NCBI GenBank assembly: GCA_013214985.1 | Contig: JABSRY010000118.1 | Span: 1 to 7,238 of the forward strand | From: Hyphomicrobiales bacterium | GTDB taxonomy: Bacteria; Pseudomonadota; Alphaproteobacteria; Rhizobiales; OSC116 | Length of the DNA: 7,238 bases | Direction: 5' to 3' | Shown: one piece after another, positions 1-7,189 of the stretch | Numbering within the stretch: position 1 is the stretch's first letter | How the letters are laid out: the number at the start of each line of letters is the position of its first letter | Notes under the pieces: generated by a model | Told to the model about the DNA's origin: nothing | Seen by the model: only the letters and a program-made list of their open reading frames with translations | Database searches by the model: none | Translations under genes and position numbers: made by a program

Positions 1-420
1 ATAAAACCGACGGCTTACTTTAGCTTCTCTTTCAATATCATCGGCTTTTGGAGCCAGTAAAAAATACAAAGCAATCGATACTAAAACGATCGGAATCATA
101 ATTTCAAGCATCTTTACATTTACAAATTGCAATAAGAGTGCACCGATGGCAGAACCAACAAGCGACGCAAAGAAAATAAAGCCCACATCCTTTATGGTGA
201 CTATTCTTTTTCTAAATACAGTGATTGAAGCGGTGAGGGTACCAAAAACTCCCTGAAATTTATTGGTGGCCAAGGCGCTTATTGGTGGCATGCCAGTAAG
301 CAGCAATGCTGGTAAAGTAATTAGCCCACCACCCCCTGCTAATGCATCTATAAAACCCGCAAAAGCACCTGCAACTAATAATATTGCAATAATGTCATAA
401 CTTAAATTTAATTCGAACAT
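1..420 (-). CDS. TSUP (TauE/SafE, YfcA-like) membrane transporter, N-terminal part
   Basis: The frame is open from an ATG at 420 to the left edge, giving 140 residues of a family usually near 250, so the C-terminal half is missing. Seen: a first hydrophobic helix (about residues 8-24) runs into AGFIDALAGGGGLITLPALL (21-40), the glycine-rich signature of TauE/SafE proteins. LTGMPPISALATNKFQGVFGTLTA (41-64) follows, as in YfcA, then further helices at about 80-100 and 105-123. Family knowledge: TSUP proteins are inner-membrane carriers, some exporting sulfite or other small sulfur-containing or organic anions; the substrate here cannot be read from sequence. An in-frame stop lies 13 nt upstream of this ATG, so the start is firm, although no clear Shine-Dalgarno is seen. 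It follows the ligase-like gene by 56 bp on the same strand and may be its operon mate or simply the next gene. Confidence is high for the family, low for the function. Confidence 0.9.
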   Translation of the reverse strand, partial: MFELNLSYDIIAILLVAGAFAGFIDALAGGGGLITLPALLLTGMPPISALATNKFQGVFGTLTASITVFRKRIVTIKDVGFIFFASLVGSAIGALLLQFVNVKMLEIMIPIVLVSIALYFLLAPKADDIEREAKVSRRFY

Positions 421-476
421 TTTAAACCCATTTTAATGTTTTAAGGACACTAGGTTTGAAAATATTAACTGTCAAT

Positions 477-1718
477 TCAATATAATGAATGGATTTTATT
501 TTGCGATTTAGGATGATATTTTTGATAAAGTATTATGCCCCACATATAGCCCATTGCAATGTATAAAATCCGCCAATGGTCAACATCAATAATCCAGGCT
601 TCTACCATCAGACCCAGGAATGCGGCATAAAAAAACACAAACTGTCTTCTTAAAGTATGTTGATTGAAACAATATTTAAACCCAACAATCACAGTGCTTA
701 AAATAATTAGTAAAAATGTAAAACCACCAAGCCAACCGCCAATTAGAAAGGCAGTTAAGTAGCTGTTATGTACATCTTCACCGTGGCTCCAACCAAATTC
801 CTTTGCGCCAATACCCCACGGGTTCTCAATCAGTATTTTGAACGCGTCAACATGATGTGTGAAGCGCCCACCTTCTTCTACGTCATATGATTGCGTTAAT
901 GACGCACGTTCGCTTAGTAAATTAGCGATAGCAGGTATGTTTATTGCGATAAGTAGACCGATTGCTAATATTGTTAAGGCAATAAGAATATAAAGTGTTA
1001 GCTCAACCCTAAAGCGGTTGGTTTTTGAAGTATAATACATTGTAACAATCAAAAACAACGTCGAAAAGAAAAACATTCCCCATGCGCCACGTGAGAAACT
1101 AAGCAGTAAACCTAAAAATAAAACACTTATCATCATAATAGGCACTATTTTTTTCTTTAAATCAGAATGTATAATTCGATCTACCAAATATAGCATCGGT
1201 GGTACAATAAAAGGGCCAAAAACATTAGGGTCCTTAAACCCGCCCTTTGCGCGCCCATAAAGGGTAAATAAATCATAAGTGGGACCAATATGAAAATACC
1301 CCATAATCGCCAATATGGTGGATATAAGTGCAGCCCAAACATATGCTTTCATAATAATGTCAAGAATTTTATATGGGTCGTTATAAACCATGATTATAAT
1401 GCCAATAGCAAACAAAATCATATATGTGGTGATAATCATATGCATATACGAGTCGGCAAATCGTGTTGATACTAATACCGAAATAAAATTACCAACAAGA
1501 TGTACAAACGCAATAACAAATACCCATTTAATTTGAATAGGAAATACAAATCCGTTGAATAATATAATAAATATGGTGAGTAAAATAAGTAAATCAAAAG
1601 GCGCGGGTTCAAATAGCACAAAGCCGCTTAATAAAATGGCAACATATAGCAATCTATAGGCAAGTTTAACAAAGAACGCGTCTTCATTTTGCAATATAGA
1701 AAGGCTTATGTTGCTCAT
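477..1718 (-). CDS. O-antigen ligase / Wzy polymerase-like membrane protein (Wzy_C family)
   Basis: A 413-residue protein that is almost entirely hydrophobic helices, about 10-12 segments, as expected for the Wzy/WaaL fold. Motifs seen: GFKDPNVFGPF (160-170), SFSRGAWG (207-214) with a conserved Arg at 210, GRFTHHVDAF...ENPWGIG (284-304) before the large periplasmic loop, and HNSYLTAFLIGGWLGG (317-332), whose His corresponds to the conserved loop histidine of ligases. DVDHWR (378-383) sits in the last helix pair, a style I associate with alphaproteobacterial ExoQ-like proteins. Family knowledge: these enzymes use undecaprenyl-diphosphate-linked glycans on the periplasmic face, either polymerising repeat units or ligating chains to an acceptor. 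In an EPS locus without lipid A core genes, polymerase is the more likely job, by inference. It starts 20 bp after the phosphoglycosyltransferase stop on the same strand. The ATG at 1718 has only a weak AGATAG-like ribosome binding site. Confidence 0.9.
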   Translation of the reverse strand: MSNISLSILQNEDAFFVKLAYRLLYVAILLSGFVLFEPAPFDLLILLTIFIILFNGFVFPIQIKWVFVIAFVHLVGNFISVLVSTRFADSYMHMIITTYMILFAIGIIIMVYNDPYKILDIIMKAYVWAALISTILAIMGYFHIGPTYDLFTLYGRAKGGFKDPNVFGPFIVPPMLYLVDRIIHSDLKKKIVPIMMISVLFLGLLLSFSRGAWGMFFFSTLFLIVTMYYTSKTNRFRVELTLYILIALTILAIGLLIAINIPAIANLLSERASLTQSYDVEEGGRFTHHVDAFKILIENPWGIGAKEFGWSHGEDVHNSYLTAFLIGGWLGGFTFLLIILSTVIVGFKYCFNQHTLRRQFVFFYAAFLGLMVEAWIIDVDHWRILYIAMGYMWGIILYQKYHPKSQNKIHSLY

Positions 1719-1738
1719 TTTTTTACTATCTAAAGGTG

Positions 1739-3184
1739 TTAATATGCATTTTTGGTGTTTAATAACGAAAATGGCGTCATTGCAAGAATATACAGATCAA
1801 AGAAAACCGACCATTTTTCTATATAATATAAATCATGTTCAACGCGTTGTTGAATTTTTTCTTCGGTATCTGTTTCACCGCGCCAACCGTTAATTTGTGC
1901 CCAACCTGTAATGCCGGGCTTTACTTTATGCCGGGCAAAATATGAAGCAACTACTTCGCCATATAAACGGTTATCTGCCTTAGCTTGAACAGCATGCGGG
2001 CGAGGGCCTACAAGAGATAACTGCCCCGTTAATACGTTTAACAGTTGTGGTAGTTCATCAAGGCTAGATTTACGAATAAATTTACCAACTTTGGTTACTC
2101 TTGGGTCACCTTTTGTAACCAGTTTACTGGCCGTTGCGTCTTCCACGTCATTTCTCATAGAGCGAAATTTATATACCATTATCATTTCATTATTAAAGCC
2201 ATAACGTTTTTGTTTAAATATTACAGGGCCAGGGCTGTCCAATTTAACCGCAAGGGCAACAATGGCCATAACTGGCGAAAGTAATATTAATGCAAATAAT
2301 GCAATGACACGGTCTTCAATATTCTTCGTAATAACATCCCAATCAGATAAGGGACGATCAAACAGATCGAGCACAGGCACTTTACCAATATAGCTATAAG
2401 AACGCGGGCGAAAACGCAGTTTGCTGTGCAGTGCGGATATGCGGATATCGACAGGTAATACCCAAAGTTTTTTAAGCAGCTGCAAAAGCCGAGTTTCGGC
2501 AGTAACTGGCAAGGAAATTAGTAATAAATCAATATCAGCTTCGCGAGCGAATGTTACTAAATCTTTGATTTCGCCTAATTTGGGTAAACCTGCAACAATA
2601 TCGGGAGACCGCTCATCATAACGGTCATCAAATATACCAAGGATTTTAACTTCACCCTCTGAACTTTCGTTAACCGCAGTTATTAGGTCTTCAGCGGCAT
2701 CACCACCACCAACTATAATTGCCCGTCGCTCTAACCGGCCTTCTTTAAACCATTGATTGATGAATTTACGATATACAATACGAGAAATCATTATACTGGT
2801 GAAACCAGAAACATACCAACTAAGATACCAGACACGAGAAAACTCAATGCCCGATTTATTTAAGAAGAAAAATGTTGCCAATAGACCAAAGACAACAGTC
2901 CACGCACTTATGATGTGAAGCCCATGTTTAAGGGTGTTTCTAATATCACGAATGGAATAAATTTCAAAAAAACCGAAAGCCAATATAGCGGCTAAGGCTG
3001 TACATATTTCGACTATAGAATATGTACTATTATTACTGGCGGTAATCGAAACAGTATCTGTAATATATATTATATTGGTAATATAGCCCGTTATAAACAC
3101 AATCATAAGATCGGTTAGCCGCAGCATGCCCAGTAATTGTGGCCGCGATATCTTTTTGAATTTTGCGAAAGTTTTTTCTGACAT
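1739..3184 (-). CDS. Polyprenyl-phosphate hexose-1-phosphate transferase (WcaJ/WbaP/ExoY-type, initiating)
   Basis: A 481-residue, full-length large-form polyprenol-phosphate phosphoglycosyltransferase. Seen: N-terminal membrane helices at about 24-43, 57-77, 87-107 and 118-136. A cytoplasmic Rossmann-like CoA_binding_3 region begins with RRAIIVGGGDAAEDLI (153-168). A re-entrant hydrophobic segment (about 290-312) leads into the Bac_transf catalytic domain. Hallmarks are DSPGP (316-320), FKQKR (323-327), KFRSM (339-343), the DE dyad at D376-E377 in SSLDELPQLLNVL, LVGPRP (391-396) and KPGITGWAQINGWRG (422-436). Family knowledge: the enzyme transfers a hexose-1-phosphate, often glucose or galactose, from a UDP-sugar to undecaprenyl phosphate, the first step of repeat-unit assembly; the Asp-Glu dyad is the catalytic pair. 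The sugar cannot be decided here. The ATG at 3184 lies 91 bp after the GT4 stop, and the ligase-like gene follows after 20 bp. Nothing looks broken. Confidence 0.95.
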   Translation of the reverse strand: MSEKTFAKFKKISRPQLLGMLRLTDLMIVFITGYITNIIYITDTVSITASNNSTYSIVEICTALAAILAFGFFEIYSIRDIRNTLKHGLHIISAWTVVFGLLATFFFLNKSGIEFSRVWYLSWYVSGFTSIMISRIVYRKFINQWFKEGRLERRAIIVGGGDAAEDLITAVNESSEGEVKILGIFDDRYDERSPDIVAGLPKLGEIKDLVTFAREADIDLLLISLPVTAETRLLQLLKKLWVLPVDIRISALHSKLRFRPRSYSYIGKVPVLDLFDRPLSDWDVITKNIEDRVIALFALILLSPVMAIVALAVKLDSPGPVIFKQKRYGFNNEMIMVYKFRSMRNDVEDATASKLVTKGDPRVTKVGKFIRKSSLDELPQLLNVLTGQLSLVGPRPHAVQAKADNRLYGEVVASYFARHKVKPGITGWAQINGWRGETDTEEKIQQRVEHDLYYIEKWSVFFDLYILAMTPFSLLNTKNAY

Positions 3185-3275
3185 ATTTTTTGACTCTAAA
3201 CTGAATTTTGACGTTATTTACCACATTTATAATGCAGATTATCTCTAATTGGTTTAGATAGTTTTAAAGGAAATA

Positions 3276-4382
3276 TTATTCATAATAAAAACCTGTGATT
3301 TGTTTAGCCATGAGCTCAACATTAAAATTTGTTTTTACATAAGCTTGCAACTCATCCACTTTAGATAAATGCACAGAATCACCACTAAGTGTTGCCTTCA
3401 TGTAAGAATATAATGTGTTCTCATCTTCATTATTAAATAATAAATCGGTATTATCGCCATAAATTTCGGGTATGCCACCAACGTTGGATGCAATAAGCGG
3501 CATTTTTGCTGCAATTGTTTCTAATATCATATAGGGCAAACCTTCAGCCCGAGATGGCATTACTTGAACCCTTGCCAACTCAAATGCCTGTGCGGCAGGC
3601 ATTGGCGGCATAAAGGTAACATGATCATAAATACCCGCTTTGGCCACCAGTTGTTTAAACAAATCTTCATCTGGGCCATAACCGATAATATTGAGTTTTA
3701 ACTTTTGTTTTGTATCTGAAACTAATCTTGCAAAGGCATTTATAAGTAAATCCACCCCTTTTAACATTCTTAGCTCACCAATATATAAAAAATCCGACGG
3801 ATTATCGACGAGCTGCGTCGTAAAAAATTCCTCGTCTTTTAAACCGTTATGAATAATTTTATACGGTAGATTAAGTGGCGCTATTTTTTGCTCAAACGTA
3901 TTAAACGATGTTTTGCTTTCGAATATTACACCATCCGTATGTTTTAATAGGTATTTTTCTAGTTTTAAAAACAAAAACCCAATTGGTGAGTTAGGGTTGT
4001 AATGTAACGTTCCGCCGTGTAGCGTATAGAAAGCTTTCACGCTTATGGTGTTTAATTGTTCTTTGATAAGGCGCGCATATGCACCGCCTTTTGCGCCATG
4101 CCCATGTAGAATGTCTATATCGTTATTTTTAACAATATTAGCAATATGTTTCACATTCTTATAGTCGTTGTAACTCGGTAATCGACCAATGTTAATGGAA
4201 TTAATACCTAGGGATAATTGGGGTTCAATTTCAGCAAATAGGTTTTTCACATAATCATTGTCTGGCGGAATGGCAGTAATAAAACCCACATCATGACCAT
4301 TTTTAATTTGCTCTAAGGCTAAATCTCTAACATGGCGAAACAGACCACCAATCGGAGCACGTAATATGTGCAGTATTTTCAT
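3276..4382 (-). CDS. Glycosyltransferase family 4 (GT-B, EPS repeat unit assembly)
   Basis: Counted from the chosen start at 4382 the protein has 368 residues. Seen: MKILHILRAPIGGLFRHVRDL at the N-terminus is the typical first strand and glycine loop of a GT-B fold. HGHGAKGGAYARL (93-105) ends the acceptor domain strands. The C-terminal donor domain begins near FLYIGELRMLKGVDLLI (198-214). NIIGYGPDEDLF (231-242) and the GT4 E-x7-E motif follow, with E280 and E288 in RAEGLPYMILETIAAKMPLIASNVGGIPEI. Family knowledge: retaining GT4 enzymes use a nucleotide-sugar donor in the cytoplasm, here presumably extending the lipid-linked unit begun by the neighbouring phosphotransferase. An ATG at 4442 is in frame and would add 20 residues, but it would overlap the OPX gene by 53 bp, and the canonical GT-B start is the ATG at 4382. 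That start leaves a 7-bp gap after the OPX stop, implying tight coupling. The specific sugar is unknown. Confidence 0.92.
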   Translation of the reverse strand: MKILHILRAPIGGLFRHVRDLALEQIKNGHDVGFITAIPPDNDYVKNLFAEIEPQLSLGINSINIGRLPSYNDYKNVKHIANIVKNNDIDILHGHGAKGGAYARLIKEQLNTISVKAFYTLHGGTLHYNPNSPIGFLFLKLEKYLLKHTDGVIFESKTSFNTFEQKIAPLNLPYKIIHNGLKDEEFFTTQLVDNPSDFLYIGELRMLKGVDLLINAFARLVSDTKQKLKLNIIGYGPDEDLFKQLVAKAGIYDHVTFMPPMPAAQAFELARVQVMPSRAEGLPYMILETIAAKMPLIASNVGGIPEIYGDNTDLLFNNEDENTLYSYMKATLSGDSVHLSKVDELQAYVKTNFNVELMAKQITGFYYE

Positions 4383-4389
4383 AAATAAA

Positions 4390-4965
4390 TCACTCGCTAG
4401 AGAATAGGTTGCCATAAACACGCACAATATCGCCCGCGGCAAGTGGTGTTTGTAAAGCTACATTATGTTCTTGAATAACGTTGCCGTTACGGCGGGTAAT
4501 CTTAACGACAGTTTTATTTGCACTTTGTAAGAAACCACCAGCACCTGCGATGGCTGCTTCAGCGGTTATGCCGGGTACAAAAGTAAATTGCCCAACATTT
4601 TTAACGGCACCCGTAATAAATATTGGCGTATAAGTCACCATTTCAACAGTTACATTTGGATTTTTAATATATTTTTGAGATAATAAATATGCAATATTAT
4701 CAGCCAATTGATTGGGTGTTTTATCATGAGACGATATTATGCCCAATAAGGGAAATGAAATATTGCCCCTGTCATCAACCCGATAGTTTTTAGACAAATT
4801 GGCTTGCCCATATACCGTAACTTGAATTTGTTCACCCGTTAATATCCTGTGAGGCTTCGTAAATAGGCTAGGATTTTCATATTCTCTAGAAATATGTTGC
4901 TGAGCTGTGCATGATACTAGAAACAACGACATTAATATTACAATTTTATATAGAAATTTGGGCAA
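4390..4965 (-). CDS. OPX-type polysaccharide export lipoprotein (Wza/GumB-like, short form)
   Basis: 191 residues from a TTG start at 4965. Seen: a lipoprotein signal peptide with basic n-region MPKFLYK, hydrophobic core IVILMSLFL and lipobox LVSC, with the lipidated Cys at 19. A Poly_export domain follows at about 38-110 (GEQIQVTVYGQANLSKNYRVDDRGNISFPLLG is characteristic). A single SLBB domain lies at about 114-185 (ITGAVKNVGQFTFVPGITAEAAIAGAGGF). Family knowledge: OPX proteins form the periplasmic/outer-membrane ring through which EPS leaves, in contact with the co-polymerase. The protein stops after one SLBB domain and lacks the later SLBB repeat and C-terminal amphipathic helix by which E. 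coli Wza spans the outer membrane. It resembles the short GumB-like class, so a separate outer-membrane partner is possible. The start was chosen from a well-spaced AGGG and signal peptide geometry; a TTG at 4992 is in frame but gives an awkward N-terminus, and the ATG at 4932 is too far into the core. It heads the minus-strand block. Confidence 0.9.
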   Translation of the reverse strand: MPKFLYKIVILMSLFLVSCTAQQHISREYENPSLFTKPHRILTGEQIQVTVYGQANLSKNYRVDDRGNISFPLLGIISSHDKTPNQLADNIAYLLSQKYIKNPNVTVEMVTYTPIFITGAVKNVGQFTFVPGITAEAAIAGAGGFLQSANKTVVKITRRNGNVIQEHNVALQTPLAAGDIVRVYGNLFSSE

Positions 4966-5128
4966 AGTTTTTTCCCTACAAATTAGAATCAATCTTATTA
5001 TGAATTATTTCTAAAGGAGTTTGGTTAAAAAAGTTTAATCATTTCTAATTTTGTTAACTTAATTCCAACCTTGTTGTCATAAAAATTAAGCTAGATAAAA
5101 GAATCAAACATAACGTAGATGCTTAAAC
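4966..5128. promoter_or_regulatory. Divergent promoter/control region between the export-assembly block and the co-polymerase gene
   Basis: This 163-bp, very AT-rich stretch has genes leaving in both directions and no ORF of its own, so promoters for both must lie here or be supplied from inside a gene. Seen: on the minus strand a CATAAT (5002-4997) would be a good -10 for the OPX gene, but no convincing -35 lies 16-18 bp upstream. On the plus strand TTGTCA (5074-5079) and TAGATA (5092-5097) are too close together (12 bp) for a standard pair. ATTTCTAA occurs twice (5007-5014 and 5041-5048), 34 bp apart. GTTAAC at 5053-5058 is a small palindrome. No clear Shine-Dalgarno precedes the ATG at 5129. 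The role as control region follows from layout; individual elements are uncertain. Confidence 0.5.
4974..4977 (-). promoter_or_regulatory. Ribosome binding site for the OPX lipoprotein gene
   Basis: Minus-strand AGGG lies 8 nt before a TTG codon at 4965-4963, the best Shine-Dalgarno I can see among the genes here. It decides the start of the export lipoprotein: the resulting N-terminus is a compact lipoprotein signal peptide, whereas no ATG gives a sensible one. Confidence 0.6.
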
Positions 5129-7189
5129 ATGACACAAATTATAGACAATGAAACTGCAAATAACGACTTTACGCCTAAAGAATTCTTTATAGGAATTCTT
5201 AAACATTGGCTGCTAATCATTTTACTTGTAGTTATATCTATAGTTGGTACCGTGTTGTTTTTAATGGTAAAAACTACCACATATACCTCGTCAGCAAGAA
5301 TATTGTTAGAGGTAAGGAAATCAGAATTAACTAACTTATCGGCAGTTAATGCGGGCACCGCTCAATCTGTTCAGCTAGATGCAGCACGCGATATAAGTAA
5401 TCAGGTACAATATCTATTGTCCTTAGATTTGGCCAAAAGAGTTGATAAAGTTATTAACTTTAATAAACTCTCCGAATTTAAAACCGCAATTGAAGGCGGA
5501 AAGACGGATTCTTATACATATTTTGCAAGTAAATTAAAAATAGGTTCACTACCAGCCTCAAATGTATTGAAAATTTCTTATACCGCAAACAATCCTACAC
5601 TTGCTGCTAAAATGGTAAACACCATTACCGAAGTATATAAGCAACAAAAATCTAACGAAGATTCATCGCTAAATAATAACGCATCTAATTGGTTGGCAGA
5701 AAAAGTAAGAGACCTGCAAGCAAAACAACGCGTTATGGATGCAAAAATTGTAGATTATAGAATTAAAAACGGAATTTTCTTAGGGCAAAATAACCAACGT
5801 TTATTATCGGAACGTTTATCTGCTTTAAATACCAGTATTGCTGCTGCAACCGCTCAGCGGGTAGAAGTGACCGCTAGGTCTAGCACAATAACAAATTTAC
5901 TAAATAGAAATGGTAATTTAAATGCGGCTTCAGGTGTGTTGAATTCGAGTGTCATACAACAATATCGCCAACAAATATTGACTATTCAACGTCGTATTGT
6001 GGTTTTGTCCGAAACTTTATTGCCCTCTCACCCTAACTTGGTGGCATTGAATGCTGAACTAAATAATGTTAATGCGCAAGTCAGAACTGAAGCACAAAAT
6101 ATTTTATTGTCACTACGTAATGAGGCTCAAATCTCTAGACGACGAGAAAATTCTCTTAAATCAGAATTAGACGGTTTAAAAAACAACGAAGCGAATTCGT
6201 TAAAACAAGAAGTTGAGTTGAATGTTATATTAAGAGAAGCTAGCGCAAATAGAACATTGTTAGATTCTTATTTAGCAAAGTTTAGAGAAGCCGATGTTCG
6301 AAACAAAACATCTCTAGATACTTCGCAAGTGCATGTGATTTCGCCAGCGGTTGCCCCGTTAAAACCCGCAGGCATAAAAGCCTCCATGATTGTAGCGGTA
6401 ATGGGCGTTGTTGCTTTTCTAATTGGCATCCTAATTGCGGTCACAAGAACGCTTAAGAAGTTTGATAAGCTTGCACAACCCCAAAACTTGGTAAATTTGT
6501 CTAAAGAAATTAACGCTTCTATTGTTTCGAAAGACAGTGAACCTAACAGCAGCTCAAATGGCGTAAAGAATAAAGATTTAGATGATACTGCATATTATTC
6601 ACCAAAAGGTAGTATTTCATTTGATGACTTGGCATTCATGTCGGCTATCCCATCTAATAAGGCCTCAAAACGTCAATATAATAAATTAAAGAATGACATT
6701 CTTGCCCATCTTGACACCGAATATGCAGATAGTTTTCTAGATTTAGCAGACAATCTAATGGTTCAGTCAGGCAATGGTTTTCAAAAACATTTCATGATTT
6801 CAGGTATTAAATCAGATGAGACATACGAAACATTACTAAACCTTGGTCGTATATTGGACATGGAAGGTGTTAAAACTCTTATCCTAGACTTTGATGCGAA
6901 TAGCCTACTGCCAACCAAAACCAATGATAATAAGAGCAAACTAGGCTTCTTAGACATCATTAATGGCGATTGTGAATTAGAAGATTGTGTCATTGACGAT
7001 AATAAATCTAACTTAAAATTTATGTTCGCAGGCTCTTCAACAGAAAAATTCAACAATATAATCACATCTGTTGAAATGGAGGAGTTTTTAGATGCACTTG
7101 ACCAAGTTTATGATGTTATTTTAATTCATTCTAATGATGTAAAACAAAAACATGTTATGATTAGGATATATATCCGCTTACGGCATTGA
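5129..7189 (+). CDS. Polysaccharide co-polymerase (Wzz + GNVR) with a degenerate BY-kinase-like C-terminal domain
   Basis: 686 residues from the ATG at 5129; an in-frame TAA at 5111-5113 fixes the upstream limit. Seen in order: a Wzz domain with first membrane helix at about 27-47; a long periplasmic region rich in heptad-like helices (about 185-385) with LLPSHPNLVALNAEL (297-311) as in GumC-type proteins; a GNVR-type segment (361-391); the Pro-rich SPAVAPLKPAG (405-415); a second helix at about 418-438; and a polar linker to about 500. The cytoplasmic C-terminus (500-670) follows a BY-kinase/CpsD layout: FMSAIP, then FMISGI, then LILDFDAN (Walker A'-like), then YDVILIHSND (Walker B position). 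The Walker A lysine is gone (positions 561-567 read KSDETYE) and the Walker B Asp is His667. No Tyr cluster is present, and the protein ends soon after Walker B, about 50-60 residues short of usual. Role: inner-membrane chain-length control and export with the OPX protein. The last 17 residues (about 670-686) are probably out of frame. Confidence 0.9.
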   Translation: MTQIIDNETANNDFTPKEFFIGILKHWLLIILLVVISIVGTVLFLMVKTTTYTSSARILLEVRKSELTNLSAVNAGTAQSVQLDAARDISNQVQYLLSLDLAKRVDKVINFNKLSEFKTAIEGGKTDSYTYFASKLKIGSLPASNVLKISYTANNPTLAAKMVNTITEVYKQQKSNEDSSLNNNASNWLAEKVRDLQAKQRVMDAKIVDYRIKNGIFLGQNNQRLLSERLSALNTSIAAATAQRVEVTARSSTITNLLNRNGNLNAASGVLNSSVIQQYRQQILTIQRRIVVLSETLLPSHPNLVALNAELNNVNAQVRTEAQNILLSLRNEAQISRRRENSLKSELDGLKNNEANSLKQEVELNVILREASANRTLLDSYLAKFREADVRNKTSLDTSQVHVISPAVAPLKPAGIKASMIVAVMGVVAFLIGILIAVTRTLKKFDKLAQPQNLVNLSKEINASIVSKDSEPNSSSNGVKNKDLDDTAYYSPKGSISFDDLAFMSAIPSNKASKRQYNKLKNDILAHLDTEYADSFLDLADNLMVQSGNGFQKHFMISGIKSDETYETLLNLGRILDMEGVKTLILDFDANSLLPTKTNDNKSKLGFLDIINGDCELEDCVIDDNKSNLKFMFAGSSTEKFNNIITSVEMEEFLDALDQVYDVILIHSNDVKQKHVMIRIYIRLRH

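Noticed and set aside
424..457. Possible hairpin AAACC...GGTTT between the ligase-like and TSUP genes
   Set aside because: The stem is only five pairs with a 24-nt loop and no U-tract, so it does not qualify as a terminator.
1708..1893. Plus-strand frame opposite the phosphotransferase and ligase-like genes
   Set aside because: It lies antisense over the confirmed end of the transferase, has no recognisable domain and no ribosome binding site; it is a shadow frame.
2421..2621. Plus-strand open frame within the phosphotransferase gene
   Set aside because: Antisense shadow of the CoA-binding region; Ser-rich, low-information translation.
3033..3224. Minus-strand open frame overlapping the start of the phosphotransferase in another frame
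   Set aside because: It overlaps the true N-terminal membrane helices and has no family-like features.
3185..3275. Promoter with a TATAAA-like -10 ahead of the phosphotransferase
   Set aside because: The sequence 17 bp upstream of the TATAAA has no similarity to a -35 box, and such hexamers are common by chance in AT-rich DNA.
4383..4442. Longer start of the GT4 glycosyltransferase at 4442
   Set aside because: It would overlap the OPX gene by 53 bp and add 20 residues with no family counterpart; the ATG at 4382 begins the canonical GT-B first strand.
5177..5188. 12-bp perfect palindrome AAAGAATTCTTT near the start of the co-polymerase
   Set aside because: It encodes the conserved-looking KEFF stretch before the first helix; a chance palindrome in coding DNA is more likely than a binding site.
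5104..5358. Minus-strand open frame in the divergent region and co-polymerase start
   Set aside because: Most of it is antisense to the Wzz domain, and the translation resembles no known family.
6781..7065. Minus-strand open frame over the kinase-like domain
   Set aside because: Antisense shadow; Ser/Leu-rich translation typical of reversed AT-rich coding DNA.
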